From Bacteroidota bacterium (GTDB lineage Bacteria; Bacteroidota; Rhodothermia; Rhodothermales; Rubricoccaceae), in contig JBCBNX010000001.1 of the NCBI GenBank assembly GCA_039821555.1, positions 298,576 through 362,575 of the forward strand: a stretch of DNA of 64,000 nt, in the 5' to 3' direction. A program made the position numbers and the translations under genes. The notes below the pieces were generated by a model. That model was not told where the DNA came from. It saw nothing but the letters and a program-made list of their open reading frames with translations, and searched no databases. Below are positions 1-8,041 of this stretch, one piece after another (position 1 is the first letter of the stretch; every line of letters begins with the position of its first letter).

Positions 1-181
1 AGGTCGTCGGGGCACGCAAGTCGTGACGCTCGACAACCTCAGCCCCAACGAAGTACAGGGTCTCCGCGCTTACCTCTACCGCTATCTCGATAGCGAAGAG
101 TGGACCGTCAAGAGCGCCCGCACGGACGACTCCGGTAACAACTACCGTGTCTTCGTCGGCCGTGATGAGGACTTCGGCTAG
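1..181 (+). CDS. C-terminal end of an unrecognised protein (partial)
   Basis: An open frame enters from the left edge (first whole codon at position 2) and stops with TAG at 179-181, giving 59 residues. The tail contains the stretches VVTLDNLSPNEVQGLRAYLY and WTVKSARTDDSGNNYRVFVG and ends in a short acidic tail, DEDFG. I do not recognise the family. Strong codon bias towards G/C in third positions and a perfect hairpin terminator 43 bases downstream support a real gene end. Confidence 0.6.
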   Translation, partial: GRRGTQVVTLDNLSPNEVQGLRAYLYRYLDSEEWTVKSARTDDSGNNYRVFVGRDEDFG

Positions 182-223
182 GCTCGTATGCGGCCTCTCG
201 CCGCGACGACGCATCTCACTGCA

Positions 224-258
224 GCGCGTGGCATGAGTCTACTCATGCCACGCGCTTC
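224..258 (+). terminator. Strong hairpin terminator
   Basis: A perfect 14-bp stem (224-237 paired with 242-255) with a 4-base loop tcta, followed by ttc. It lies just after the partial gene at the left edge and before msrA. The T-tract is short, so the call rests on the stem. Confidence 0.7.
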
Positions 259-401
259 ATTTGGAGCCCGCCTCAAGACGGCCCGACATACGGTGGCGAA
301 TGGGGGGACCCCTTTGAGGTAAGCGCGTCCAAGGATGGAGCATCCCACTCAGCCTCGGGTATACGCCCCTGGCTAGTTTCTACCATCCACGATTTCATCC
401 A

Positions 402-947
402 ATGACGACTCTCGACAAGGCCACGCTCGGCGGCGGTTGCTTCTGGTGCGTTGAGGCCGTAGTCAAGCCCCTGCGCGGTGTGAAGGCTGCTGTATCGGGC
501 TATGCAGGCGGCAATATTCCCAATCCGACGTACCGCGAAATCTGCTCGGGGCTCACCGGCCACGCCGAAGTGGTGGAGGTGGTGTTCGATCCTCGCGAGA
601 TCGACTACGCCGACCTCCTGCGCGTCTTCTTCGCCACACATGACCCTACGACGCTCAACCGACAAGGCGCAGACGTAGGCACGCAGTATCGCTCCGTGGT
701 CTTTACGCATTCAGACGGGCAGGCGGAGACGGCCCGCGCCGTCATCGCCGAAATCGAGTCGGCAGGCATCTTCGACGACCCGATCGTGACGCACGTGGAG
801 CCGGCGCCCACGTTCTACGCGGCGGAGGACTATCACCAGGACTACTTCGAGCGCAACCCGAACCAGCCCTACTGTGCTGCGGTCATTGCGCCGAAGGTCG
901 CCAAGTTCCGAAAGCGGTTCATGGACAAGCTGTCCCAGCCAGCCTGA
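402..947 (+). CDS. msrA: Peptide-methionine (S)-S-oxide reductase MsrA
   Basis: This enzyme reduces the S-epimer of methionine sulfoxide in proteins and free methionine, repairing oxidative damage in the cytoplasm. The 181-residue product is full length for the family. The signature GGCFWC lies at residues 11-16, with Cys13 as the expected catalytic residue, followed by the family blocks [16 protein letters not shown] and [13 protein letters not shown], and further on [23 protein letters not shown]. There is no signal peptide. It is a single-gene unit between two hairpin terminators (224-258 and 968-1002). A resolving cysteine may be Cys158 in NQPYCAAV. No fused MsrB domain is present. Confidence 0.96.
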   Translation: MTTLDKATLGGGCFWCVEAVVKPLRGVKAAVSGYAGGNIPNPTYREICSGLTGHAEVVEVVFDPREIDYADLLRVFFATHDPTTLNRQGADVGTQYRSVVFTHSDGQAETARAVIAEIESAGIFDDPIVTHVEPAPTFYAAEDYHQDYFERNPNQPYCAAVIAPKVAKFRKRFMDKLSQPA

Positions 948-967
948 CAGGCGTCTCGATACGCTGC

Positions 968-1002
968 CGAGCCCCGCGTTTCGCCCTGGAGCGCGGGGCT
1001 CG
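968..1002 (+). terminator. Rho-independent-like terminator after msrA
   Basis: An 11-bp GC-rich stem (968-978 with 992-1002) closes a 13-base loop. It begins 20 bases after the msrA stop. Because it lies inside the upstream part of the longest open frame for the next gene, it argues that the next gene starts downstream of it. Confidence 0.75.
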
Positions 1003-1077
1003 CTGTGTCAGAAAACCCTCCGGTACGGACCTTGCGCTGGTCTCCGTCCATCAAAGCTCGCGCTCACGATCGAATCA

Positions 1078-2394
1078 GTGTCTCCGCTTCACGACCTCGC
1101 AGCTCGCCTCTACCCGCTTCGCCGTAGTCTCACGGGCGATGGCGTGCGCGCAACGCTCCACGTGCTCGGAGAGCGTCTGCCCATGCTGGTCCAGCACGAA
1201 GTGCCGTCTGGCCGCCCCGTCCTCGATTGGACCGTGCCCGACGAGTGGAACTGGCGCGAGGCCTGGATCGAAGACGCCAACGGCCGTCGAATTGTCGACG
1301 CGGACCGTCATAGCCTGCACCTCGTCGGCTACAGCGTGCCCGTTCGGGAGCGGCTTACATGGAACGAGCTACGGCCACGCGTGCACTCGCTTCCTGACTG
1401 GCCCGACCTTATCCCGTATCGCACCGCGTACTACGCAAAAACCTGGGGCTTCTGCCTGCGCCACCGCACGGTCTTAGAACTAGACGGGCAAGGGGACGAT
1501 GCCGTCTACGAGGTCTGCATCGATGCGACGCGTGAGCCGGGCGCGCTGACCTACGGCGAGGTGATCCTGCCGGGATCGACGGAAGACACGGTGCTGATCT
1601 CTGCGCATGTCTGCCACCCGATGCTCGCTAACGACAATCTCTCCGGACTCGTTGTGAGTGCGGCGCTAGCTGAGAGGCTTGCCGCGCGCCCAGAGCGCCG
1701 CTACACCTACCACTTCGTGTGGGCTCCAGGCACTGTTGGCGCGATCACGTGGCTCGCCCAGAATGCGGCGAGGGTTCCACTGGTGCGGCATGGGCTCATC
1801 CTAGCCAACCTGGGCAACGCGGGAGGCTTCACCTACAAACGGAGCCGCCCCGGCACGTTCGGTGTAGCATCTGCCGAGATCGATCGCGTGGTGGCCGTGG
1901 CCATGCGCGATGCTGGGGAGCAGCTCGACGAGCGGCCCTTCACGCCCTATGGCTACGACGAACGGCAGTATGGAAGCCCCGGCTTCAACCTGCCCGTTGG
2001 ATGCTTCACCCGGACTCCGTACGGCGAGTACCCCGAATACCACACCTCGGCGGACAACCTCGACACGATCTCGGAAGCGCAACTCCAGGGAGCGCTCGCG
2101 CGGCTCACAGATACGGTCGACATCCTCGAAGCCAACCGGTTTCTTCGAAGTCTCTACCCCAACGGCGAACCGCAACTCGGTAGACGGGGGCTCTACCGCG
2201 CCTTAGGCGGTCAACCCGACGCTCCTACACAGCAGCTTGCCCTCCTCTGGGCGCTGAATATGGCATCCGCCGACACAACGCCGACGTTTGACCTCCTCGC
2301 CGTCGCGGAGCGGTCCGGGCTACCGTTCGTAGCGCTCCGCAAGGCCGCAGACCTCTTGGAAGAACAGGGGCTTGTGGAGCGCTTGAAAACCTAA
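1078..2394 (+). CDS. DUF4910 / aminopeptidase-like protein of polysaccharide loci
   Basis: About 438 residues. It resembles the DUF4910 family: a zinc-peptidase M28-like fold with an inserted DUF2172-type domain and a C-terminal winged helix (FDLLAVAERSGLPFVALRKA). Putative metal ligands are visible in ISAHVCHPMLANDNLSG (about residues 174-190) and in EYPEYHTSADNLDTI near residue 325. The substrate is not known; family members sit in LPS or capsule loci. The open frame runs back to 874, but that part overlaps msrA and its terminator, so I chose GTG at 1078 (first residues VSPLHDLAARLYPL); this start is uncertain. It precedes the aminotransferase gene by 62 bases and is probably co-transcribed with it. 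Confidence 0.8.
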   Translation: MSPLHDLAARLYPLRRSLTGDGVRATLHVLGERLPMLVQHEVPSGRPVLDWTVPDEWNWREAWIEDANGRRIVDADRHSLHLVGYSVPVRERLTWNELRPRVHSLPDWPDLIPYRTAYYAKTWGFCLRHRTVLELDGQGDDAVYEVCIDATREPGALTYGEVILPGSTEDTVLISAHVCHPMLANDNLSGLVVSAALAERLAARPERRYTYHFVWAPGTVGAITWLAQNAARVPLVRHGLILANLGNAGGFTYKRSRPGTFGVASAEIDRVVAVAMRDAGEQLDERPFTPYGYDERQYGSPGFNLPVGCFTRTPYGEYPEYHTSADNLDTISEAQLQGALARLTDTVDILEANRFLRSLYPNGEPQLGRRGLYRALGGQPDAPTQQLALLWALNMASADTTPTFDLLAVAERSGLPFVALRKAADLLEEQGLVERLKT

Positions 2395-2456
2395 AGGCTA
2401 CCGAGGGCACGCCGATACCTCCGGCATTCCATCCTCGCCCGTACTCTATCCGATCC

Positions 2457-3833
2457 ATGACAACATCGACCGACGTGCGCCCCGCGCTCGGCCTGGACCG
2501 GGCTGCGCTGGAAGCCCGATTCGCCAAGAGCATCGCACTGGCCGAGCGGTCACACGCGCTCATCCCCGGTGGTGCGCACACCTACGCGAAGGGTGACGAC
2601 CAGCTTCCGGCTTGGGCTCCCGTGAGAGTCGTGCGTGGTGACGGCTGCACCGTATGGGATGCCGACGGACACGCGTACGTGGAGTACGGGATGGGCCTCC
2701 GCGCGGTCACACTGGGGCACGGCTACGCGCCCGTCGTCCAGGCCGCGACGCGAGCGATGCAGGGCACCAACTTCACGCGCCCCGCTGCCATCGAAGTCGA
2801 AGCCGCCGAAGCACTGCTCGACCTCGTGCCAGGTGCCGAGATGGTCAAATTTGCGAAGGACGGCTCGACCGTGACTACAGCTGCCATCAAGTTGGCGCGT
2901 GCAGTCACCGGGCGCACAAAGGTGGCTGTGTGCCAGCAGAACCCGTTTCTCAGCTACAACGACTGGTTCATCGGCCGCACACCGATGGACGCGGGTATCC
3001 CACAGCAGGCCGTAGCCGATACAGTCGCGTTCGAGTACAACGACTTCGAGAGCGTACTCAAACTCTTCGATGACCATGCGGGTGAGATCGCGTGTGTCAT
3101 CATGGAAGCCTCGCGCGGAAGCGACCCGGAAGAGGGCTTTCTGCATCGCGTGCAATGGCTCTGCCACCAGCGTGGCGCGCTCTTCATCCTCGACGAGATG
3201 ATCACGGGCTTCCGCTGGCATACGGGCGGGGCACAGGCGCTCTACGGCATCACGCCGGACCTGGCATGCTTCGGCAAGGCCCTCGCCAACGGCTTTTCGG
3301 TGAGCGCGCTCACGGGCCGCCGAGACATCATGGAGCTGGGCGGGCTACGCACCGACCAGGACCGCGTCTTCCTGCTGTCGGCCACACACGGCGCGGAAAC
3401 GCATGGCCTCGCTGCCGCCATCGCCACGATGCAGGTCTACCGCAAGCACGACATATGTGGCTTCATGCACCGGCAGGGCGAAAAGCTCCGCGCTCGCCTC
3501 AGCGCAGCCATCACGGTCGCTGGAGTGGAAGGCTATGTCGAGGTCCTCGGCCGCTCCTCGAACCTGGTGTTCGCCACGCGCGACCGAGCGGGGAGGCCGT
3601 CTCAGGCGTTCCGTACGCTGTTATTGCAAGAACTCGTGCTGCGCGGCATCCTCGCGCCCTCACTCGTACTGTCCTTCGCCCACGACGACGGCGCGCTTGA
3701 CCGAACGGTCGCGGCCTTTGCTGAGGCCCTGCATGTCTACGCCCGGGCTCTCGAAGAGGGCGGCCCAGATGGCGGCCCGGGACGCTGGCTCGTCGGCCGC
3801 CCTGTCCAGCCGGTTTTTCGGAAACGCGCGTAG
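2457..3833 (+). CDS. Class III aminotransferase, HemL-like, of the polysaccharide cluster
   Basis: A 458-residue PLP enzyme of the glutamate-1-semialdehyde aminomutase/class III aminotransferase family. Visible marks are IPGGAHTYAKGDDQ near the N-terminus, FILDEMITGFRWHTGG (cofactor-binding Asp) and DLACFGKALANGFSVSAL, whose Lys near residue 273 should bind PLP. It is probably not the haem-pathway enzyme, because a canonical HemL is encoded at 25228-26634. The position between DUF4910 and a sugar nucleotidyltransferase suggests transamination of a sugar or of an amino-acid-like substituent of a surface polysaccharide. The exact substrate cannot be read from the sequence. Confidence 0.88.
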   Translation: MTTSTDVRPALGLDRAALEARFAKSIALAERSHALIPGGAHTYAKGDDQLPAWAPVRVVRGDGCTVWDADGHAYVEYGMGLRAVTLGHGYAPVVQAATRAMQGTNFTRPAAIEVEAAEALLDLVPGAEMVKFAKDGSTVTTAAIKLARAVTGRTKVAVCQQNPFLSYNDWFIGRTPMDAGIPQQAVADTVAFEYNDFESVLKLFDDHAGEIACVIMEASRGSDPEEGFLHRVQWLCHQRGALFILDEMITGFRWHTGGAQALYGITPDLACFGKALANGFSVSALTGRRDIMELGGLRTDQDRVFLLSATHGAETHGLAAAIATMQVYRKHDICGFMHRQGEKLRARLSAAITVAGVEGYVEVLGRSSNLVFATRDRAGRPSQAFRTLLLQELVLRGILAPSLVLSFAHDDGALDRTVAAFAEALHVYARALEEGGPDGGPGRWLVGRPVQPVFRKRA

Positions 3834-3922
3834 CCGACGGCCGCCTCAGTTGCAGACGACGCCTCCCTGGTGCGATCCTTGCCCACTCGCTTTCAGATCC
3901 CCTCCCGAGTTCCTCCCCGATC

Positions 3923-4786
3923 ATGAAAGTCGTTCTCTTTTGCGGCGGCCAAGGCATGCGCATCCGCGAATACAGCGGCGGCCTACCCAAGCCGATGGTG
4001 CGCGTCGGCTACCGCCCGATCCTCTGGCACATCATGAAGTTCTACGCCCACTACGGGCACACCGACTTCATCCTCTGCCTTGGCCATCAAGGTGACAAGA
4101 TCAAGGAGTACTTCCTCAACTACGACGAGTGCGTCTCCAACGACTTCGTCCTCTCGAAGGGGGGACGTCAGGTCGACTTGATCCAGAGTGACATCCACGA
4201 CTGGACCATCACGTTCGTCGACACCGGACTCGATGCCTGCGTGGGAGAGCGTCTCATGGCGGTAAAACCGTACCTCGAAGGGGAAGACTATTTCCTCGCC
4301 AACTATGCGGATGGCGTCTCCGACGTGCCGCTCCCGAAGATGATCGACTTCGCACGGGCACACGGCAAGGCGGCGTGCTTCCTCGGCGTGCAGCCGAACT
4401 ACACCAGTCACGTCGTGGCCACCAAGCCCGACGGCACGGTCTCCGCCATCCAGCACGTCTCCGACGTCGGCCTGCGGATCAACGGCGGCTTCTTTGTGCT
4501 GCGCACCGACGTGTTCGACTATATGGAGCCGGGCGACGAACTCGTGGAAGCACCGTTCCGCCGCATGATTGAAGCCGGGCAGCTCGCCAGCTATGTGTAC
4601 GACGGCTTCTGGGCGTGCATGGACACGTTCAAGGAAAAGCAAATGCTCGAAGAAATCCAGCGCCAGGGCGATGCGCCCTGGGAGGTGTGGAACCGCGAGC
4701 CCGTGCGCGCGCCGGACCTGACCCTCGGCCCCGCCTCCGGCGATGGCGCGATGAAGGCGGTCTCGGTGGTGAAGAGCGAGGAGTAG
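3923..4786 (+). CDS. Sugar-1-phosphate nucleotidyltransferase, RfbF-like
   Basis: A 287-residue enzyme of the nucleotidyltransferase family that activates sugar 1-phosphates, closest in pattern to glucose-1-phosphate cytidylyltransferase (RfbF). The N-terminus MKVVLFCGGQGMRIREYSG contains the glycine-rich nucleotide-binding loop, followed by the conserved KPMV and RPILWHIMKFYAHYGHTDFI. YADGVSDV gives the metal-binding Asp, and INGGFFVLRTDVFDY and GFWACMDTFKEKQML are family blocks. It would supply the activated sugar for the cluster. CTP versus another nucleotide is inferred only from resemblance. Confidence 0.88.
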   Translation: MKVVLFCGGQGMRIREYSGGLPKPMVRVGYRPILWHIMKFYAHYGHTDFILCLGHQGDKIKEYFLNYDECVSNDFVLSKGGRQVDLIQSDIHDWTITFVDTGLDACVGERLMAVKPYLEGEDYFLANYADGVSDVPLPKMIDFARAHGKAACFLGVQPNYTSHVVATKPDGTVSAIQHVSDVGLRINGGFFVLRTDVFDYMEPGDELVEAPFRRMIEAGQLASYVYDGFWACMDTFKEKQMLEEIQRQGDAPWEVWNREPVRAPDLTLGPASGDGAMKAVSVVKSEE

Positions 4787-4869
4787 CCGCGAGGGTACCA
4801 GCACACCCTCTGCGCTTCTCTTGAGGCGTCTGTTCTGTACCCAAAACGCACCATCCTGGACTCGACCCC

Positions 4870-5502
4870 ATGCGCCTCCCCGACGGCCCGCTCCGCCTGC
4901 TCTGTCTCGGTGCGCACTCCGACGACATCGAGATCGGATGCGGGGGGACCGTGCTACAGCTGCTTGCGGCGCATCCGGGAAGCACGGTGGACTACGTGTG
5001 CCTATCGGGCAACCCTGAGCGCGAGGCTGAGGCGCGGGCGGCAGCCGAAGACCTGCTCTCCAGCGCCGCCGCTGCCACGCTCCGGTTCGGCGGTTTCCGC
5101 GACGGCTGCTTCCCCTTCGAGGGAGCCCGGATCAAAGACTACTTCGAGTCGACGCTCAAAGCGCTACGGCCGGACATCGTCTTCACGCACGCTCGTGCGG
5201 ACCGCCATCAGGACCACCGCGTCGTCTCGGACTTAACGTGGAATACGTTCCGCGACCACCTCGTGCTAGAATACGAGATCCCGAAGTGGGACGGCGACCT
5301 CGGCCAGCCCAACGTCTACGTCCCGCTCGACGCCGCGACGGCTGATCGCAAGGTCGATCTTCTGATGCGGCACTTCGGGACGCAGCGGAGCAAGCGATGG
5401 TTCACCCGTGCGACGTTCGCCGGGTTGATGCGGCTGCGCGGTATCGAGGCGGGTGTCGACCAAGCGGAGGCATTTACAGGTCGGAAAATCATCTGGCGCT
5501 AG
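4870..5502 (+). CDS. PIG-L (LmbE) family deacetylase
   Basis: A 210-residue zinc-dependent N-deacetylase fold. The motif GAHSDDIEIGCGG (residues 15-27) provides the His and Asp metal ligands and the catalytic Asp, and THARADRHQDHRVVSDL provides the downstream ligand. The family includes GlcNAc-PI, bacillithiol (BshB) and lincomycin-pathway deacetylases. Location directly behind a sugar nucleotidyltransferase favours action on an N-acetylated sugar or an acyl-amine substituent of the surface polysaccharide. A BshB role cannot be excluded because a bacillithiol-linked protein (YtxJ) is encoded at 10621-10980. Confidence 0.88.
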   Translation: MRLPDGPLRLLCLGAHSDDIEIGCGGTVLQLLAAHPGSTVDYVCLSGNPEREAEARAAAEDLLSSAAAATLRFGGFRDGCFPFEGARIKDYFESTLKALRPDIVFTHARADRHQDHRVVSDLTWNTFRDHLVLEYEIPKWDGDLGQPNVYVPLDAATADRKVDLLMRHFGTQRSKRWFTRATFAGLMRLRGIEAGVDQAEAFTGRKIIWR

Positions 5503-5850
5503 GTATACTCCGAAGGCGTGTTGCCTGCGGGGCTCACGCCTCACAACCCCATGCCGGTGTGACCTCGGGCGAGGACGCAGCGGCCTCCCAGTGCTCCGAC
5601 GCGACAACCACCGCGCGACGGGAAGCGCCACTCACCCGCTCAGCGTCTAAAAATGCCGACACTCCGGCGGTCCCACGACCGACGGCCGGCAATACTGGGA
5701 CGCTGACGGAACGCCCTGCGGACAGACCCGATGGCTCAACGGACCAGCCGCTCGACTGGAACAAAGTTGTCAGCGGACAGGCTGCCTACTCCAGGGCCGA
5801 CGCGCTCTCACGGAGCGCGCCGCCTTCGCCGTTCCGACCCACCCCGGTCC
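5503..5850. other. Intergenic stretch without a recognised gene
   Basis: About 350 bases between the PIG-L gene and the chosen start of the WbaP-like gene. The WbaP frame is open back to an ATG at 5731, but the extra 40 residues are Arg/Ser/Pro-rich and unlike the family. I see no convincing hairpin or promoter here. It probably carries the leader of the downstream gene. Confidence 0.4.
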
Positions 5851-7308
5851 ATGGAAACCCGCGTCCTCGCCCGCGACCACTCATTTGCCCGCCGCCTCGC
5901 GCTCGCCCGTGCTCGCACGTTTGACTATGTGCGCCGCCGCGTCTTCAGCGCCACCATGCTCGGCCTCGGCGACGCGCTTGGCCTGGTGATCGCCTTCGCG
6001 CTCGCGGGCACGGTGCGTCATTTCCTCTTCGGAGCGGCCTTCGTGCAGCCCTGGATGCTCGTCATGCCGACGATCTACTGGGCGGGCGCTGTCAGCCTAG
6101 GCCTGCTGCCGGGATGGGGCGTGGGCGCTGTCGAGGAGTACCGACGCCTAGCCTGGTTGACCGTGGGAACCTTCGTCGTCGCGGCGTTTGGCCTCTTTCT
6201 CTCGCAGCAAGGCCTCGACAACAGCCGCTTCTTGATGGGGCTCGCGGCGCTGTTCGCCGTGGTGACGGTGCCGCTGTTGCGCAACTGGACGAAGTCGGCC
6301 ATGATTGACGCGGGGCTGTGGGGCGTTCCCGTCGTGATCTACGGGGCGGGCGAGATGGGTGCCGCCGTAGTGCGCCAACTCCGTGAGGAGCGCGGCCTGG
6401 GTTACGTACCCGCGGCGTTCTTCGACGACGACGAGAGCTTGCACGGATCGACCGTCGAGGGCGTCCCCGTCGTCGGGTCGATGGACCGTGTCTCGGTGGA
6501 GGCGCCGTTTGCCATCCTCGCGATCCAGAACCTCGACATGGACGCCCGGCGCGACTTGCTCGAAGGGCCGCTCGCGTGCTACCGCAAGGCCATCGTCATT
6601 CCTGACCTCAACGAGACGCCGACGCTCTGGATGCGCTCGCGAGACCTCAGCGGGATGCTCGGCCTGGAGATTACCTACCACCACATCAGCCTCACCCGTC
6701 GCATCGCCAAGCGGGCGTTTGACCTCGGGGCGGTGCTGCTCACGGCGCCGTTGTGGATGCCCCTCTGCGCGCTCCTCGCCGTGGCGATCTGGCTCGAAGA
6801 CCGCGCGCACCCGCTCTACGCTCAGGAGCGGATCGGACAAGGCGGCCGCCACTTCCGCACGCTCAAATTCCGCACGATGGTGCCCAATGCGGATCTCGTC
6901 TTGAAGGACGCGCTGGCGAGCGATCCGGCGCTGCGCGCCGAGTGGAACGCCAACTTCAAGCTCAAGAATGACCCGCGCATCACTCGCGTCGGGCAGTTCC
7001 TCCGCAAGACCAGCCTCGACGAGATCCCGCAGCTGTTCAACGTCCTCCGAGGCGAGATGAGCCTGGTTGGTCCGCGCCCGCTCCCGCAGTATCACCACGG
7101 CGAGCTGCCAGCCAGCGTCCGCGAGGTGCGAGAGCGCGTTCGGCCTGGGCTGACGGGGCTATGGCAAGTCTCAGGCCGCTCCGACAGCGGCAACGCGGGC
7201 ATGGAGCGCTGGGACCCGTACTACGTGCGCAACTGGTCACTCTGGCTCGACATCGTGATCCTCGTGCGCACCTTCCGCGCGGTCACCAAAGGATCCGGAG
7301 CTTACTAG
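5851..7308 (+). CDS. Polyprenyl-phosphate sugar-1-phosphate transferase, WbaP-like
   Basis: About 485 residues when started at 5851 (METRVLARDHSF). It transfers a sugar 1-phosphate to undecaprenyl phosphate, the first membrane step of O-antigen or exopolysaccharide assembly. Four N-terminal membrane segments (roughly residues 30-160) are followed by a Rossmann-like CoA-binding-type domain (VPVVIYGAGEMGAAVVRQL) and a C-terminal bacterial sugar transferase domain. That domain shows a membrane re-entrant helix, ERIGQGGRHFRTLKFRTMV, LRKTSLDEIPQLFNVLRGEMSLVGPRP and PGLTGLWQVSGRS. It closes the polysaccharide cluster. Its stop codon overlaps the stop of the convergent zinc-ribbon gene. Confidence 0.92.
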   Translation: METRVLARDHSFARRLALARARTFDYVRRRVFSATMLGLGDALGLVIAFALAGTVRHFLFGAAFVQPWMLVMPTIYWAGAVSLGLLPGWGVGAVEEYRRLAWLTVGTFVVAAFGLFLSQQGLDNSRFLMGLAALFAVVTVPLLRNWTKSAMIDAGLWGVPVVIYGAGEMGAAVVRQLREERGLGYVPAAFFDDDESLHGSTVEGVPVVGSMDRVSVEAPFAILAIQNLDMDARRDLLEGPLACYRKAIVIPDLNETPTLWMRSRDLSGMLGLEITYHHISLTRRIAKRAFDLGAVLLTAPLWMPLCALLAVAIWLEDRAHPLYAQERIGQGGRHFRTLKFRTMVPNADLVLKDALASDPALRAEWNANFKLKNDPRITRVGQFLRKTSLDEIPQLFNVLRGEMSLVGPRPLPQYHHGELPASVREVRERVRPGLTGLWQVSGRSDSGNAGMERWDPYYVRNWSLWLDIVILVRTFRAVTKGSGAY

Positions 7309-7550
7309 AGGCACGCCTCTTCGCGGACAGGACGCAGTAGCTCATCCAACTCGATGTCCGGAAGGTCGCGGTACCAGGCGTGGTGAGGCGACCACGCTGT
7401 GCAGGCCAAGCATTGGGTCGAGCGCCAGACACGCGAGCAGGCGGGGCACCGTCCGCCGGTGTCAAAGGTGTGCCAGCTATGGCCGCACGAGCAGCGCCAT
7501 CGCGCTTCGGGCGGAGGCTCCCACTCGCAGGAGGGGCATGCGATTTTCAT
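7305..7550 (-). CDS. Small zinc-ribbon protein of unknown function
   Basis: An 81-residue protein starting MKIACPSCEWEPPP. It carries CPSC, CSCGHSWHTFDTGGRCPAC and CLAC, enough cysteines for one or two structural zinc sites, then WSPHHAWY and an acidic C-terminus. Function is unknown; nucleic-acid or protein binding is possible for zinc ribbons. Its TAG stop (complement of 7305-7307) overlaps the stop of the convergent WbaP-like gene. The open frame continues upstream to 8090, but that part lies antisense to the L31 gene, so the MKIACPSC start is preferred. Confidence 0.75.
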   Translation of the reverse strand: MKIACPSCEWEPPPEARWRCSCGHSWHTFDTGGRCPACSRVWRSTQCLACTAWSPHHAWYRDLPDIELDELLRPVREEACL

Positions 7551-7688
7551 AAGGGTGCGTGAATCTGAGCACACGTGATGGTGTTCGATGAGGTCCAGCC
7601 CTAGTTTATAAAGCTCTGCTACAATGATCTGTTCGGAACGATCTAACCAACGCGAGCTTTGATCGCCCCGACACCTCCGGCTCCGACC

Positions 7689-7898
7689 ATGAAAAAAGAC
7701 ATCCATCCCGACTACAGCTTCACAACGGTTCGCCTCGCCGACGGCACCGAGTTCGTGACGCGTACGACGATGCCGACCGATAACTACGTCTCCGACGTGG
7801 ATTCGACCAACCATCCGTTCTACACCGGCAAGCGCCAGTTTGTCGACACGGCGGGCCGTGTTGAGAAGTTCAACCGGCGCTACGGCAAAAAGAGCTAA
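7689..7898 (+). CDS. rpmE: 50S ribosomal protein L31 (cysteine-free type)
   Basis: A 69-residue protein MKKDIHPDYSFTTVRLADGT..., ending in the basic FNRRYGKKS. It has the L31 hallmarks TNHPFYTGKRQFVDTAGRVEKFNRRY. There are no cysteines, so it is the zinc-independent (C-minus) form. It is a monocistronic gene on the strand opposite the upstream zinc-ribbon gene, with a hairpin terminator right behind it (7921-7953). A TACAAT hexamer at 7620-7625 could be a -10-like element, but its spacing partner is poor. Confidence 0.95.
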   Translation: MKKDIHPDYSFTTVRLADGTEFVTRTTMPTDNYVSDVDSTNHPFYTGKRQFVDTAGRVEKFNRRYGKKS

Positions 7899-7920
7899 GC
7901 GCTCACCGAACCTACATCGG

Positions 7921-7953
7921 CGCGGCCCGCTTCCAGATCGGAGGTGGGCCGCG
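7921..7953 (+). terminator. Terminator after rpmE
   Basis: An 8-bp GC stem (7921-7928 with 7946-7953) with a 17-base loop, followed by tttgcgttt. It lies 23 bases after the rpmE stop. Confidence 0.65.
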
Positions 7954-8041
7954 TTTGCGTTTGGGCCCAACATGTTCGCGCTGCATGTGGGGAGAGTTCT
8001 CGGCCGTGTGTATCGTACCCTCGACAAAGACAACCCACACA

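Noticed and set aside
874-1077. Upstream extension of the DUF4910 gene
   Set aside because: It would overlap msrA in another frame and run through the msrA terminator hairpin; the extra residues show no family similarity.
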